From Tigriopus japonicus (Eukaryota; Arthropoda; Copepoda; Harpacticoida; Harpacticidae), in the NCBI GenBank assembly GCA_010645155.1, contig CM021317.1, forward strand, positions 13,138,451 through 13,202,450: a stretch of 64,000 nucleotides of DNA. Reading direction: 5' to 3'. Within the stretch, counting starts at the first letter, position 1; the number at the start of each line of letters is the position of its first letter. The translations under genes were made by a program, and so were the position numbers. This document shows positions 26,120 through 40,900 of this stretch, piece after piece. The notes under the pieces are model-generated. The model had not been told where the DNA came from and searched no databases. It saw only the letters and a list, made by a program, of their open reading frames with translations.

Positions 26120-29100
26120 CGAGGAATACGACCGACCGAACAACTCGGGGCCACGCGTTCAGATCCGGCTCAAAATTCGATCGTGACTCTTGAGTGAGTG
26201 AGTGACAAATACATGAAAGCCACTTTTCACTCGATCGTTTGTTCTCTTGTGGTGGATGTCTTCAAGTTGTAAGACAACTCGAGGTCAAATTAAGGAAACC
26301 ATTAGTGAAAGACACTACATGGGAGATCGTGGTGTCCATTCTTTGGTCCAATCGAGGATCGGAAAGTTGGGTGGCGGCGTTTCAAGTTGAGTGTGTGCTC
26401 TTTGCCAAGAAAAGACTCGCGCAGATTATCTCGAATTGCCCTTCAAGGGATAATGAACTCCTCTCGGTCTGATTTGAGTCTGGACGTTTTTGCCAAATGT
26501 TCATCCGAGTGTCTAACAATGCCAGAGATTACACAGTAGATAATGGCAGAGCAGAGCAAATTGACAAATTGAGGTGTTCAAGTCCAAGACTCATTTCACT
26601 CACTCACTCTCTCTCGCTCTCGTGCGATTTTGTAATGGACGAAAGCTCTCCGAAATATGTGTTCAAGGAGCAGCAAAGCTCGGCTACGAGCTCCTACATC
26701 GACAGGAAAGGCAGCAAATTGCAAATCCACGAATTTCACCCACCCCATCTGTTTCGACCGTCTGATTCGTGTCTGGAGGCGGATGATAACATCGCTGATA
26801 AAATCGCTTCGGCCAATCCCTATTTGCTTAACACACATGACCTTTGGAGCACTGTCAAATTTACCTTCACCTTCACAACAAGCAACTTTGTGAGATCCAT
26901 TCACATTGTGGATACGACTTTCCGCGTCATCATCCTCACCACCTAACTTGACCTCATTGTACGTAAATATCCGGTCAGGATCGAGGGACCCATATCTAGC
27001 GGCATATTTTGGTCAGTGTTGGGATGCAATTTCCTCGAGGATGATTCTTCAAAACGCCAAAACATGACAAGATGATTGGTTTATTGCTTGTTTTTTGCAT
27101 AACTGGCAATACTCACAGAGGCTGGTTGGTAATGAAACGAAGAACAAAGATGTTCAAAGACGCCATCAATTTACGAATGAGGATCATGATGAGATCAATG
27201 GCCACCACGGGATTCATTTACTGCTGTCATGCAAAAGTCAAACTTGAGATGAAACACTCTTTCGTTTGCCCCAATCCCTCTCTGAGTCTCTCTTTTCCTC
27301 TAACTTGCTTACTAGAGCGTGGAAAATCAGCCTCTTATGTACAGTAAATGCTTTTATGCAAAGCCAATTCTCATCCAGGGAAGAGACTGGAGGAATCCAT
27401 TGACATCGATTGAAACAGCGTTCATCAGGAAACTTTGGCGTTTTTTGTGCCCCCGTTTTTTTGGATGGCATTTCCATTCAAGAGGGAATCAATATGGAAA
27501 ACAAATCTCATTCTAAATGCACGTTTTTTATGAAAGAACCGATCAATAGTCTATCAATCATGGCTGTTTTTCAATGGAGCACGGGAGATTGAATTCGCTG
27601 AAATTCGAATTTCCCTCGCGGTTTTTTGCTCGCTTTTAATCTGACTACCAGCTTTTTCGCTTGCCAACATTTGATATTCAATCTTCGACCTGCTATTTAC
27701 TCCTCACTCTCACTCAAAAGCAGTCAAGGCAAACAGGGAGCTCGTTTCAAAGTACACCACCGTGCACACTTACAATAAGCCGGTTATTACATTTTACAAC
27801 CCTAACTTCTTTCTTGATTTGGATCGGAGGGACCCGCCTCAGCAGAACAAAAAACCTCATTAGCCGCTTGGTCACTTATAAGTCCATTTCTCATTTTCCA
27901 AAGATATGGGGAGAAGCTGAGGCGAGATGCGTATCACGTGTTATGGAACACGCCGTATCTGACAGAAGCATCAGATTTTTGCAGCTTCGAAAACCAATTC
28001 CCGCCAACCACCCATCTTCCCCCAACAACCAAAGATTTGCATCCCGACGACAAAGATCTTCAAATGGTTGGGTGCATTTCAAAAATTGTGAGCAAGTAAT
28101 GAAAAAGCAGCATTTCCAAAGAGCCAAGGCCGGATCTTCTCCGAATATGTACGTCTGTGTGCGCGCGATTGCTTTTTAGAAAATATGGCACCCTGCCGAA
28201 TAAGCCAGAACCGATTAGAAAGATTGAATTTCATGGACTGTTACCTCAACCAATGCAAAAGCAATTTTACTCTAAAGTCACTGCAACGAACGAGTCTGAA
28301 GGAAGGTAGGTAAGGAGTGGACTACGATTGTACACTTACTATTACCACTCAGTACATACCTGTACCTGTACTACCGATGCTCCTTTGTGATGAGATCTGA
28401 CAGGTTTTCCATTTAGAATTAGACTTGAGCACCATGTAATTAAAGATGCTTAACTGACAACGAGTCTCGTATGGTTGGAGTAGTACTTGTAGGCCGGTCT
28501 AGGGTACTGATGAATCTTGTCAAACGCTCAGACTAGACCGTTTTCATGCTCTCGAAAATTCTTGCATACCGGAATAGATCTTAAATAGACTTGAGCTTTT
28601 TAGGCCATGATGCTGGAAAACGGCGGGATGCGAAGTGTTTGGTCCGTTCTCTTTCTCTTCGCCATGAGTGTCCGCCGAGATAATTTTCAGACAGGTTTCC
28701 CTCTTTCCCTGTCACACATCCATCAACCTCATTCCAAGATGAAGCCGCGCCCAGTAATTAAAATCCAATAGCAATCCAATCGCATCCTGTCAAAATGTGT
28801 TGATTAATATTGGACCTAGGTCCAGTGCTGCCAAATACAAAGCTTTGAATTTGCGACTTGGAAAGCAAACTGATGTGCAGCTAGATTGATTTTAGTTATT
28901 CAAGTCTAGGGTGAATATCGTTGGTTGACTTCTTTTTCACCTTGTCCGGGAGCAATGACAAAAACAGATATTTGCACGTATTGCGTAAACATAATGAACG
29001 TCTCATCGATGAAAAAAAAAATAACTTGACTCACCGGGACTCAAGATTCTGCTAAGAAAAGAATTTAGCTAATTGAAGCAAGCAACAATATCATATATTT

Positions 29101-30610
29101 CAATGTCTACGCTTGACTACTAACTTAAAATTGTTATAAGAACCGAAAAGTAATGTCTTGAAACACGTGAACCGCTTGAAATTTACAAAAAATGGTGACA
29201 CTGGTCTCGAGGCACTTCATAACCTCAAAAACCAATGACAAAACATTATATTGCGTGAATTCTCGCTCCCACTAAGTGGAAAAAACTAGTGGGACCGAGG
29301 TTACCACCAAAGCTCGGATGCATTCCACAATATTTTGCTAATTACAAAGGATTCACTACAGTCACCTCACAGGAAATTGGACGAGAAAAAATGTCAATTA
29401 TTCGAACAACAACCTGAATGCACAATAGTTCTCATTGGTTTGGTTGGTCGCAAAAGCCATTTTTCTCACTTTTTTCGAGCAGAATTGCACTGGCTTGTGA
29501 AATGAATTGGCGCTTGAAATCGATTTTCGATTTTGGAGTACAGTACAGTGGCCTCTGTTTTGAAAGGAAATTGAATAGAGAGGGGAGAACAAGCCTTCTA
29601 CAAAGTTTTTCTTAATTTCCATCACTTGTGAAATTTTGTTATAAAAACTGCCATTGGCCTTGTTGATGGCCCCCAAACAGCCGAACACTTTGAGGCACAT
29701 GCTCACAACTCTCTAGTACTTTGTCCCAGTTTCATGAGCCGTAAATCTGTTATGAATTCAAATAACACGTTCATATTTGGTCAGAGGGTTACCGACACTA
29801 ATTTAAGCATCTTGGTGCAAGAAATTCAATGCCTCGGCAATCCACGCTAAAAAAAACTGTTATGTTGTTGTAGTCACACATCGCGCTTTGATCTCATTAA
29901 AATATCACACCTAAGCTCAGCCTTAATCACAATTGAGCTTTCAAGTGGCCCCAAAGCACAAAGATGGACCCTAAAAACACTGTAATTTTGCCGGGGAACA
30001 AAAATTATACGATTTAAAAACTCCACTTTTAAAGCATCTAGCATCGAAGCGTTTGATTTCAATTTTTAAGATCAATAGGAAGTTATAAGAATACCCTTTA
30101 AGGGAGTAAATAATAAAGACAGCTATTGGTTGCAATCAGACCTGCCACATTTCAAATTGCTTGATGTTAACCTTCGTAGTTGGTCCATTTCCAATAATCT
30201 ACTGTATAAATTTGTCAAAAATTCAATACCAATTTGATACGTCAATTCCTCGCTTCATTTTCATAAATAGTTCCATAATTTCAAGAATGCCCTTCAAATG
30301 TCTCATGAGTGGACTTATGTTGTTATTACATGCCAGAATACTGAAAGAGCATTCTTTTTCATTGTAAATTTAATAATAAGTCAATCTTATGCTCTTATAC
30401 TGTACATTGAAACGGGGGGCGCTGCAATCTCCAATATAAAGGACAACATTGGTCGTTTTCTTAGGCCTTCAATAGTTAAAGCAAGATTTTAGTATGTTGC
30501 TAAATCGTCGCTTCGATCCTTCCTAGTCACGAGGATTTTTCGGGCTTTAAGACAGGTTTATTGTGTGAGTATGTGAATAGAGTTAGGTCGGAGCTGAGTG
30601 GAAGTAGGTT

Positions 30611-30776
30611 GGTAGGGAGGTAGGTAGGTAGGGGATAAAAGAGAAAAGTATGTGAGGCTTACTTCCTTTGAAGAGGAAGAAGATCCGTTGGGCTGGAAGG
30701 AATGGAAGAACTGTCGCTGGGAAATGGTGTAGTAAATAACTCAAACCCACTCACATACCCACCTACCTACCCCCCC
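30611..30776. repeat. Inverted GGTA/TACC microsatellite pair forming a hairpin
   Basis: GGTAGGTAGGTAGGGG (about 30618-30634) followed by GTATGTGAG (30648-30656) is mirrored in order by CTCACATAC (30750-30758) and CCACCTACCTACCCCCC (30759-30776). Both blocks pair in the correct order, giving a stem with a loop of about 94 bases. Confidence 0.5.
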
Positions 30777-32832
30777 AGTCAGTCAACCACCACCCACCCA
30801 AGAAAGAGCGGATCCTATGTGGATATCGCGAATACTTTCCTCACCCAAAGACATCATCAAAAGATAACACAAGTTTGGAGCCAAGAATGCACTTGGAACG
30901 GAACCCACCAGATCGATGGTGGCAATGGTGGTGGTGTAAGGGTATCTTCCCATGGATCACGTACAATAGAAGAGAGTTACTCACTCTATGTACCAACATG
31001 GGGCCAGGGAAAAGAAAGGGCCATTAGTACATGAGAAAAGGTCCAGGTGAACCAGACGCCACAAAGAGTTGTTGTTGCTCTTGGAGCTCAAAACAGCCCA
31101 TCAACGCCATGAATATCAACACTTTCCCCTCCCTCGATTACAACACCCCAAATTTTTCGGTCAAAATGAGACAGCAAAGAGAGATAGAGGGAAAAAAATC
31201 CACAAGTAACTAGTAATAGAATTAGAATTAAAATTCTCGAGTGTGATTCGCATTCTTCGTTTTGGCAATCAATCGAAACGAACTTTTCCCTTACTTAGCA
31301 AACTTAAATTATGAAATACCCGACGTTAGCTCAAACCCATCCTTGCCCAGTTTGGCTCCAAAGTCCGCAAATAAATTGGTCCGACAACACTCAGATATTC
31401 TGAGAAAAACATAGTATCATAAATGACGGATAACATCATTCTTTCATGTGTAAGAAGGTTACATTATTTCCACTCTAACCGCGTAGAGCCTTTCATCTAT
31501 TTTGACTTTAGTTCAAAAACTCAATTTAGTGACCTTTTCAAAATAGATTTTAAAGAGTGAAAATAAGTCAAACTGTGATTTGAATTGTAAGTATATTGGA
31601 AGTTGTTAAATTTTTTCTCACTGATTTCTTGGAATTGTTCAATCGGGTAAAGCGACAAAACTGGAGGAAAAAAACTATCCTTCAAGACTTCCAACATTAA
31701 CATTGACAGTTGACATAGACTCAATTCTTTTAATAGACAATTTGTAAACCTTGGAACAGATTTTATGGACAGGTTTTTTGCATTTTCTATTTCACTTACT
31801 TAATTCAGCACTTACACTAACGATACAAAACCAATTAATCAAGTACCAACCGACGCTTTTAACGGTTTAACTTGCAATTTGTGAACGACAAAATCTAAAA
31901 CAGATACAATCTAAAAGGACGAATACAAAAGGACGAAAATTCGACAATTGTTCAAAAATGATATTGTCTTAAGCAACAAAGAAAAATATCAAATGAATGA
32001 GAGGTTTCGTGATTGGCGCCCTAAAGGCTCCTCATCTCCCTTCAAGATAAAAAAACAAGGGAGACTGACAATATGCCAACCAATATTGATGCCAACAAAA
32101 AGCTGTAACGAAGACACCTCATCAGCAAAACCAAAGGTCTGCTCTATTTGTGAAGCTAGAGATGATGATGATGAGCTAAACAAGAAACCAGCGTCGAGTG
32201 GAGTGGTGGCAGCCACAAAGAAACGTGATCCCGATATTGGAACGTGTTATGGTACGGCTTTCAAGAGCAACGTTAGCGGTTTCTCCTCTTCCTGACGCTT
32301 CAAACCTCACCCAAAGCAAATATTTAGCCAACTTTCAAGTCAACAACAGTCCAAGTGTGTTTGGCATGAGGCACCAACGGACATATGAAGAGATGGACAA
32401 GGAATCTAAACTTAGAAAAAAGGAACATTTTTTGACTTCTTGTGTCATTTTGATTTGAATCTTCGCTACGAACAATTTCAAGGCCTTTTCATTTAACTGC
32501 AGAGTCCATCTTTTACGTTAACATCGTAGATCTTATTATTATTATATTTTTTACTCATATCTTTCAAAAATCCCAAAAGCCTTTTCGTCCATACTTGGAT
32601 AAAGTTTAGGTCACTCCATGAAATCAAATTGGACAACAGAGCGTTTGTGCAAAGCGAACATGAGCTATTCTTTTTAGCGGTCCCACCTCGTTCCTTCTCT
32701 GAAATATTTTTTCCCTCTGTTGACTTTGCTCTTTCCCGGTCCAGAAGCTCCAAAAATGGTTTCAAATTTGTCGAATACACTAAAGAACATTCTGGCTCGA
32801 TTGAGAGTCCGTAACGTAGTCGTCTTCTTCAA

Positions 32833-32847
32833 TGTTGTTGTTGTTGT
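32833..32847. repeat. (GTT)n microsatellite
   Basis: Five GTT units followed by a GT-rich region to 32880. On the minus strand it reads as a threonine-rich stretch inside an unsupported open frame. Confidence 0.7.
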
Positions 32848-35064
32848 GGCTGCTGTTGTGGATTGGGGTGCTGTTGTTTGACATGGGCTTGTCAAGTTTC
32901 CTAGGAGGTCGGTTTGCCCTTTCTGTACATACTTGCACTTGGAAAGCTCACCACTAAATATCCTGTCAAAGTTATAACCATAAAGATTAGCCGTTAAAAT
33001 AACGAGCGACCAAACCTTGCGGTCTGGCAGTTCAATTAATACTCGATGAAATGGTGTCGTTTGCAATAATGATCCATGTGAAGTACGCTATGGTGCTCAG
33101 GTGGACGGCTTGACTTGACGGCTAATATTCAACTCGATCACTTCCATTACAACCGAAGGTCATTAACTAGAACTACTATAGAGGAAACTACCGCTAGATT
33201 GTCCGTGCTTTGCTGTAGCAAATTACCTACAACACGGTGGAGACGGTCGTGGTGGTGTTAGTCGTTGTCGTCTTGGGGGTGATTATTTAGAAAACGCCTC
33301 CATTGAACAAACGGAAATGTGTAATGACTGGAAAATAACCGGACTCAACGCCACTATGCACATGACTTTTTGTACTTTCAGAAGGAAAGGCGAGTGCAAC
33401 GGTGAATTGGTTCAAAGAAACACATTCTCTCAGTGTTCGCAGTCTCCGAAAATCCACCCATCGGCATTGCTTTAAGAATGCAGATTTTCTAACCTTAGAA
33501 TGAACGAAGAAGGCTCTGGGAATAATTTGAAATTCCTGTGCATTTGGCAAAAATCTTGAAACCCGCCGAGATCCCCTTAAACTTTCCCTCTTGGCCTTAG
33601 GGCAAAAAGGACCGAAGTTTCTCGACCGTGTTTCAATGTTCCATCTTGTTCAGGAAGGAACAATTGACAAGATACTTCTTGGTCCCGAGGAAACATGCTC
33701 GTATGCAGTGCGTGTGTAGTACCGTCTGCATGGCCCCAGGGCTTGCCTCAAAGACGTGGATAGAGCAGGAAATGTAATCGCATTTGGACTCATTCAGGAA
33801 ATTGGTCATGTTCTTGGGGAACTCCGACTTGGACCACTCGTGGTCCTTCTACACTCGCACTAACTCAGTCGGGCAAAAAGAGGGACCAAGAACACGACAA
33901 CCCCAACAGATGAGGTTGGGGTCTTTCCTCGCCTCAGGAAACGAACTGACCCCTCAGGGCATCGCTTTCCGATTGAAAATCCTCTAGGGTGCTCTCGAAC
34001 AACAAGCTCGAAAACTCAGTTTACTTTGCAAAATCTTCTGGGTGTTTGATGTTTAGGTTCAAAACTCAATCTCTAGCTTTCCCCACATTTGAGAAGGATA
34101 GTGAAACATACTTTGTAGACTCTGATGGACGGTCTTGAACATGGTGGAAGCGGCGTTTGAACTTTCTCGAAGTGTCTTGAAGGTATTGTGTGTATAATTT
34201 AGCACTCCGACTTCTCCACCATTTCCGTTCATTAATTTGTTCGACCAAACTTGTCCTCCGTGACTCTTGGTAGTCAAGGACCAACAACGGATTTTGGTGA
34301 CATAAGTGCGCTGATAGAATTTTAGAAAGCACGTTAAACTTTGCATCATCAAAGGTCTCGAAATATAGCAACTTTCCAAGATAGGTTCAAGTTCAAAAGA
34401 GGACAGATCCTGTTTTCCTGAGTTGATGCAGGTTGAGAGCCCTACAACGAAAATAAAATGTGGACAAATTCGTGCCCCCCCCCTCCTTCTTCAAAAATGA
34501 ATGGCTCTTGAAAAGCTTTCTGACAAGCCAAGTGAGCAAATGCCCTCCATCCTCAAACCACAACCAAGTAAAGTCGAGGCCGCATTTGCCACCCTCGGCG
34601 TGGCTTTTGCAGATCTTGAAGGAACACGGAGAAGAGCGAAGGTGGATTGCCTGATGGTGTAATGCGACACTAAAAGCCAAAATTTGGTTCATTAAACTAT
34701 CTCCCGAGTCCGCCCATTAGTCCAAAGGGAGTGGAGAGATAGTGCTGAGCACGCTCAGGAAAGTATCTCAGAAATGAAAACGGAGAGAAAACTTTGTAAA
34801 TGCATCTTAAAAGTTTGCACAAGTGCCTCATGAGCTCGGCCGAAAAAGTCGTTCGTGGAAAGCATTTCAATCTTTGTCCCATTTGGGAGGCCATTAGGCT
34901 AATTCTTATATGTTCGTGTAAATACAAGATGAGGAGCCGAATGGAATATTACTCATCGTGCTCGCGGTATCCCAGGTGATCCGCGTGACACCCCATTGTC
35001 TGGAAACTTCAAAAGAAACTTTCTCTTTGTCATATCAATTCAGGAGGGAATTGAAAAAGTTTCC

Positions 35065-35092
35065 TTCTCTCTCTCTCTTTCTCCTCCCTTTC
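35065..35092. repeat. (CT)n pyrimidine tract
   Basis: Pure pyrimidine tract, mostly CT. Confidence 0.8.
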
Positions 35093-35205
35093 TGTCATTG
35101 AATCTTAGTTCTCAATGGAAATCCGCGGCCAACCGAAGCAAGGCTGGTGAAAAAATGGATAGAAACTTGGTTCCTTGGGAACGAACCGTCTCTTTTCCAT
35201 TGAAA

Positions 35206-35227
35206 GACGGACGGACGAACGGACGGC
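35206..35227. repeat. (GACG)n microsatellite
   Basis: Five GACG-type units, one of them GAAC. Confidence 0.75.
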
Positions 35228-37938
35228 TAGGGGGATTTCTAATGACAAGGATTGGAACCGACCTGTCATCATAATCTCAGCTCACAAAAAATTGTTTGTT
35301 CCCTTTCTACCCTGGGGGAAACGTATTGCTTCGGTTTCTTTTTCTCTACATGAAAATAATAATAAAAAGTGCTCATCCTTGTAATTCACCCTAACACTCA
35401 TTTCCTGAAAACAAAGACAATTTAACAAATGATTTTGCATGTTGAATAGCAAACTCTCACGTTCCTCAATGAGAGTATTGAGAGAGACCATGTAAAGTCT
35501 AAACATTTGAACCTAATCGGTAGTTACCTAGTTATATTCAGAGTGCAATTCCAACATGGAATGCCTTGCCCATGGAAAGCGCGCCTTGTAGTGGTTGACT
35601 GAATCGATTATGATTGACAAAGAAATGAGGGACAGGGGACCACGTTCCCTCAAGCAATTATGTGTGGCACAAGGCTTGTTCTCGCTCCTCACTTAAAAGT
35701 TCCCTCCACCAGAACTTGTAGAACCATGAAATATGGCAAAATAACCACGTGGAAGATCTATGATGGTGGTTGTTTCTGCCACGGCTTGCTTGCGTGTCAT
35801 ATGTCATAAAGATTGTTCTCCCTCAATTGCATATGGAAACGAGACTTACTAGTTATGTACCGTATGTCGTACAGTAATAGCCGAGACCCTTTTGTTTGGT
35901 CACGTACGATCGTGTATAATCTATAGCACTTAAGCCAATATGAGAGGCACTCCCGAGCCGTACCGAAAAGCTGGCTGTTGCACCCAAACACACGAACCGA
36001 ACAATTGTCAAGATCTAATATCTTACAGAACATACTATGCAAGGAGAAATGAATGACACTTACATCTCTAGGGTTTCTCTTCATTCGTTCTTCTTCATTT
36101 TAGAATGCCCAGCCAGCTTTCGATCCAACAGGAATGCTTCCTAAACACATCGGGAAAGGGAGCTTACATTGCAACACCAGATGATCTGCAACAAGCAATA
36201 TTTTTCCGTTCCCCCTTGGCCTATTGCTAACAAATGAGTAGAAAGTTGAACAAATTGGTTGGAACACGCAAGTCATCAAAAATGCAACCAAACGAGGAAA
36301 AAGAGGGGGCGACTCTGCGTCGGGCTTGTTCCCCCTCTGTGTTTGTTGGTTGGAACATGGAACAAGCAGGGAAATACAATGCAAAGGTTATGCTATCAAA
36401 TGGCTCTGCATATCCCAGACTTTTCCTTTCGATCTCTAAGTCCCCTGAGTTTTGCATTTCAGGTCGCTTAAGACGAACCACTGATTTAAGGGGTCTTACG
36501 CTAAGTTACACCAGGAGCTTCATTTTTTACGACTTTATGGTTACGAGGGGTTGTAAGTGCAAGATGCACATTTGCATTGCCTATGCTTGGGATAACGATT
36601 GGTTTTATTCCCCTGACACTAAAGCGTGGGTGGCGAGCCATTTCTGCATGCAAAAATTCAATACTTGGATTTTCTGCGACAATGGTGCAGAATACCGTCC
36701 TCTTTCTTGGACCCTCCTGACAGAGCCTTGAAACTTGAACTTGAAGGGGAAGAAAGTGCTCGAGTCATCATATGGTCGTGTGCCCTTTAACATGAGAAGT
36801 TCGCCTCCTAGAGGTTTCGTTCTTGGGATTTGATGGTTCCAACAAGGATCCGGGTGAACCTTGCAATTGCCAAAGGAACATGCTGTGTTTCCACACGCTC
36901 ATACTCGCACTCACGACCACCTTCGACTTCTTGTTCATGTACTATGACGAACACGACCACCACGACTTACACCACCGCCATCCTGTCTTCTTGGGAAGAC
37001 CATTCAATTGATTAAATACAGCTACCGACCGAAACCACGGACCAACACTCCACGCTCCTCGATCCCTGTTCCACTTTTGTCGCTTAACGACCCTTTTTAC
37101 GCCTGAGAAAGTTTGGTTCCCTTGAAATGAAACGCCCTTCTTCTTATGATTCACAATCGGACACTGATGAGAAAGTTGATACGCACAAAACCTAACCTTT
37201 TTAGGGAGTAACAAAGTCAAACAGCAACATACGTAATTCATGATACAAAGCTAAAGGCTGCACGTGTGCCCACACATTTTGTTCGTGAGCCTGACAAGTT
37301 TTTATGAATGCTTTTCCCAGTGCTGTCGAACCCTGTTCCAAAGGGTCCTGCTGAGTGAGAAATGACACTCATTAAATGAATGGGGAACAAGGCAAAGGCA
37401 GAAATGGATCAAACGAGGCCAAGTGGAACGGAATCCGAGAACATGGGAAACCTACAGACGCGATCACTTTGAAATGGCATGGGATTTTATTCTCACTCTG
37501 TACCCGAACATTGTAAAACTTCTTGGAAAAAATACGGAGTTGTTGAAACGACGACGACACAAACGTGGGCGAGAAGCTCAAAATCTTGCCCAACTAGACT
37601 GTCTTTTTGTGGTCACTAGTTCCTCTACAATAGGTCGGGTCCCTTTTTTCCTTTTTAAGAGAGGATGGTATAATTTACATGCGAATCACCGTCTATCTGT
37701 CATTTCTACCTCAATTTCGAGTGTCTTTGTCACAAAACTGGAGTGGAAATAGGCTCCTCGTCCGTGCATCAGCTCGAGCCAGACTGGACACGTCTTATGA
37801 CCCTCCGACAACCCTCTTTTTCACCCCAACCCTAAAATCTCAACATTCCTTCATTTATTGATGATTAAACTCTACGACGAGGAACGTCGTTAATATATTC
37901 ATGATATTTGCACAAAAACGAGGTCTAGCTCTCATTTT

Positions 37939-37953
37939 CTCTCTCTCTCTCTT
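37939..37953. repeat. (CT)n microsatellite
   Basis: Short CT run extended on both sides by a T-rich pyrimidine tract. Confidence 0.75.
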
Positions 37954-40900
37954 TCTCGCCGTCTATCCATAATAAGGATAATAACAGTGCCAGACTATTA
38001 ATCCCAAAAGTGCACACCACCTTTTGGAAGGGAGAGAGACCTGATCTGTCGAGGTGTGACCAGACCCCACAATGCATGACGTCGAAGCGAGTCGCATAAT
38101 CCTACAACCCAACGGACAATGAGCAAAGCACTCAAACAGCCAGACATATGCACGACTCAGAGCTGGCTAGAGACCTAGAAAAGACATTCGTAAAAATTTT
38201 ACAACCTCTTATTATTGCGTACTACCTCCGTGCCATGAATGGGGAGCTTCCCAGATCCTTTTAGCCAAAAAAGCACAAATTCCCAACCATCACCGCAAGG
38301 GTTGATGCAAATTTGGTTGAACGGCCAGCCTCGTAGAGTAATAGTACAGTAGAAGTAGAACACACTAGTAGATAGATAGAAATGACAGACCACGCAGGAA
38401 CACCAGAGATTGGACACAAAAGGTCCTCCGAGTGTCGACATTTTTACGGCTCACTTCCGCTGTCTCTGCCGTTCACCTTTTCAATAACTCAGCACAAAAG
38501 TGACAGAGCCTTGATTATTCCCACTTAAGACTTCCTCCAGGGAATGGAAACGAGGTTGAAAAAGGCCAAATGGCAATTTCTATACATTTTTGCCGAGTCC
38601 AACGGTTGAGTTTCGATACGAGTCTAAGTCTCCAACAATTTGGGCTTCTAATCTTGAGCTATTTACTCATAAGTCATATCCAGCCAAGAGCCCTTTCAGA
38701 GATGCTAACCGGTCTGGTTGGTTGAGATAAGGTGGGATTTTATAGCAATGTCAATTTGTAACCATTGAAGTGCTAATTTCCTCCATTTGTCTCGGCGCAA
38801 AGATGATTTGACAGGTCCCTCTCTTTCTCAAAATATGGCATGGCTTTAAACCTCAGAGTTGTGAACGATCAGATGCCTTGTGGTTGTTGTTTGGCATTTG
38901 TCCGCAGAACTCACATGGAAAGTCCAAGTTATCTAAACCTGAGCATGTCTCGAGGATATTGAATTAAAATGTCAGAGAATTTCGGGGTAATCGGTATGCC
39001 TGCCAACCCCACTTAGACCCGATGACGGCATGTGCTCGTTCCATGACCAAAAAGAAACCGTAATTCAAGTTTCATGATTGAGACCTGTCTGTAACCGATT
39101 TCGGATTCAGAAGGGGGAACTAAGAGGAGACCCGCTGACCAAGAAGATGCGATGACGAGCGGACACGCTTTCACCAACAGACTTTTACGATTGTAATAAA
39201 ATTTGTTATCAACCCATGCCAGTCCAGCCGCATCCACACACATGAAACATGTGAGGCTGGCATTTAAACTGATCTTTTACGTACATCATATCGTATTGTT
39301 GTTACGCACAAGAGGGAAAACGAACTACACAGTTCTTGTAGCGAGAGCACATCAGCTGGATGAAAAACGTATTCCGAAATCAAATTTATGGTGATCAAAT
39401 CTGAAGGTAAAAAAAACTACGATATAGTTATACAAGGGGAATGGTCATCAAAATGATCCTACATTTAAAACCGGGGCTCACAATTCGCATTGATCCATTG
39501 ATCCACAATGTTCCAATATGCAAATCCCCTGAAACTGATTGGAGAAACTCCCCTTTGAACCCGTTTTATTTCTTTGCGACCCAACGGTTACTCTTCAAAC
39601 AAAGTTCGATGAAATTGCCCCTTCCTTTCGCTATTTCGAAGAGAGTTTCCTTCTACGTACAACTGAGTTGGGTACAAAGTGCGAAGAGTGGAATCAACCT
39701 CAATCAAAACCATTGACAATCCAGCTGGATTATGGAATTTCGAACGCCGAAGGGTAGAATTGAGCTCAGGGTTGTCCGCTGGAAACGATCATGTTCCATT
39801 CCCATTGGTGAGATTCCCATAAAATGATCGAAGCTTGAAGCGCATCAAAGCTTTATGTCGCTCGTATACGACATCGTAAATAGGGAACACAAAGGGCATT
39901 TCTCAGTGGAACACGAGCCACGATTTGGCCCCAAGGTAGACTTTCGCGCATCGGGCGAGCCGGTTGTCGACCAAAAGCACATATATTATCCAAGTTGCAA
40001 AGAAATCATCTTCAAAGTTCCCAAAGGTACGCAAAAATAGGGCCACATTTTGCTATTCCGCTTGGTCGAGCATTTACCACGTTTTGTGGTTAAACCTCCC
40101 AAGGGACACATTCAGATGGTTTGTACTATGATGCCTCTACAGACTAGTAAAACAAGCAGAAATCCGGTCGTATGTATTGTCCTGAAAGTAGAGTTCTGTA
40201 ATTTGAACGAAGAACAGCTTCTTTTGTGAAGCTAATATCACATTTAAGCAAAAGTGAATACACCAGAAGCATAAAAACTTTATAGTGTGAGGCATAATGA
40301 GCTCATCCCAACACTGCAACAAAAATCGAGACCTATCTCTAGAATCAACCACGCGAGAATTGATTGAATGTATTGATAACATGTGACTCTTACTCCCTCA
40401 GGCCATAATTTAAACTCGCTCCTTATTTTTACAAGTGCTTATCTGATTATTTAGATTTTTATTGGATTTTTTCGCCAACATGGTTTGCTCGTTGATACCA
40501 GATTTTACAGTAACTTTAGCGTAGCCAAATCTTCCACATGGAGGAAACAGCCAATCTTCGAAACCGTGACAATAGCAGTGTCGCTTAAATACTACATCGG
40601 AAGATCACATCTGCAGTAAATTCCTTAAACTCAGACATGCTTCTCATCTCATTTTTAGGGTATTGAATTATGACTTGGATTCCATTTATGGATACAGATC
40701 TCTTAACATAAATGAGCACGGGTAACAGAAAAGGCTTGAAAAGGGGATTCATTGCTTTGCCGGTGATTCACGATTTATGGAACCCCATAACCTCAGTGGC
40801 AGAAACCTGGTTGCAAAAGATGATGAAAGTGGTGTCTGCAATGCAAATAGATTTGGCTTCAGACATTTTAAGAACAACTGTTATTATGATCACGGCTGCA

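Larger units (their letters stand above)
19576..30610. other. Gene-free stretch
   Basis: No supported gene. Open frames at 24214-24624 (minus), 26497-26946 (plus) and 27661-28179 (plus) lack domains, splice context or start context. A poly-A-interrupted AT-rich region spans about 22000-22800. A GTAC-rich patch lies at 28330-28378. Confidence 0.45.
30777..40711. other. Gene-free stretch
   Basis: No supported gene. The part at 31200-32000 is AT-rich. A short poly-C tract lies at 34474-34482. Open frames at 31948-32295, 32674-33066, 36234-36731 and 39855-40040 show no recognisable family. Confidence 0.45.

Noticed and set aside
26596..26904. 102-codon minus-strand frame
   Set aside because: It is a shadow over the candidate plus-strand frame at 26635, with no independent evidence.
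27661..28179. 172-codon open frame on the plus strand
   Set aside because: It has no recognisable domain, irregular composition and no start or splice context. The length is plausible by chance in a 64-kb window with about 42% GC.
32674..33066. 130-codon minus-strand frame with a threonine-rich stretch
   Set aside because: The threonine run is just the GTT microsatellite read on the other strand, and the frame has no ATG at its beginning.
36234..36731. 165-codon open frame on the plus strand
   Set aside because: Two other frames are open over the same DNA and the peptide shows no family resemblance.
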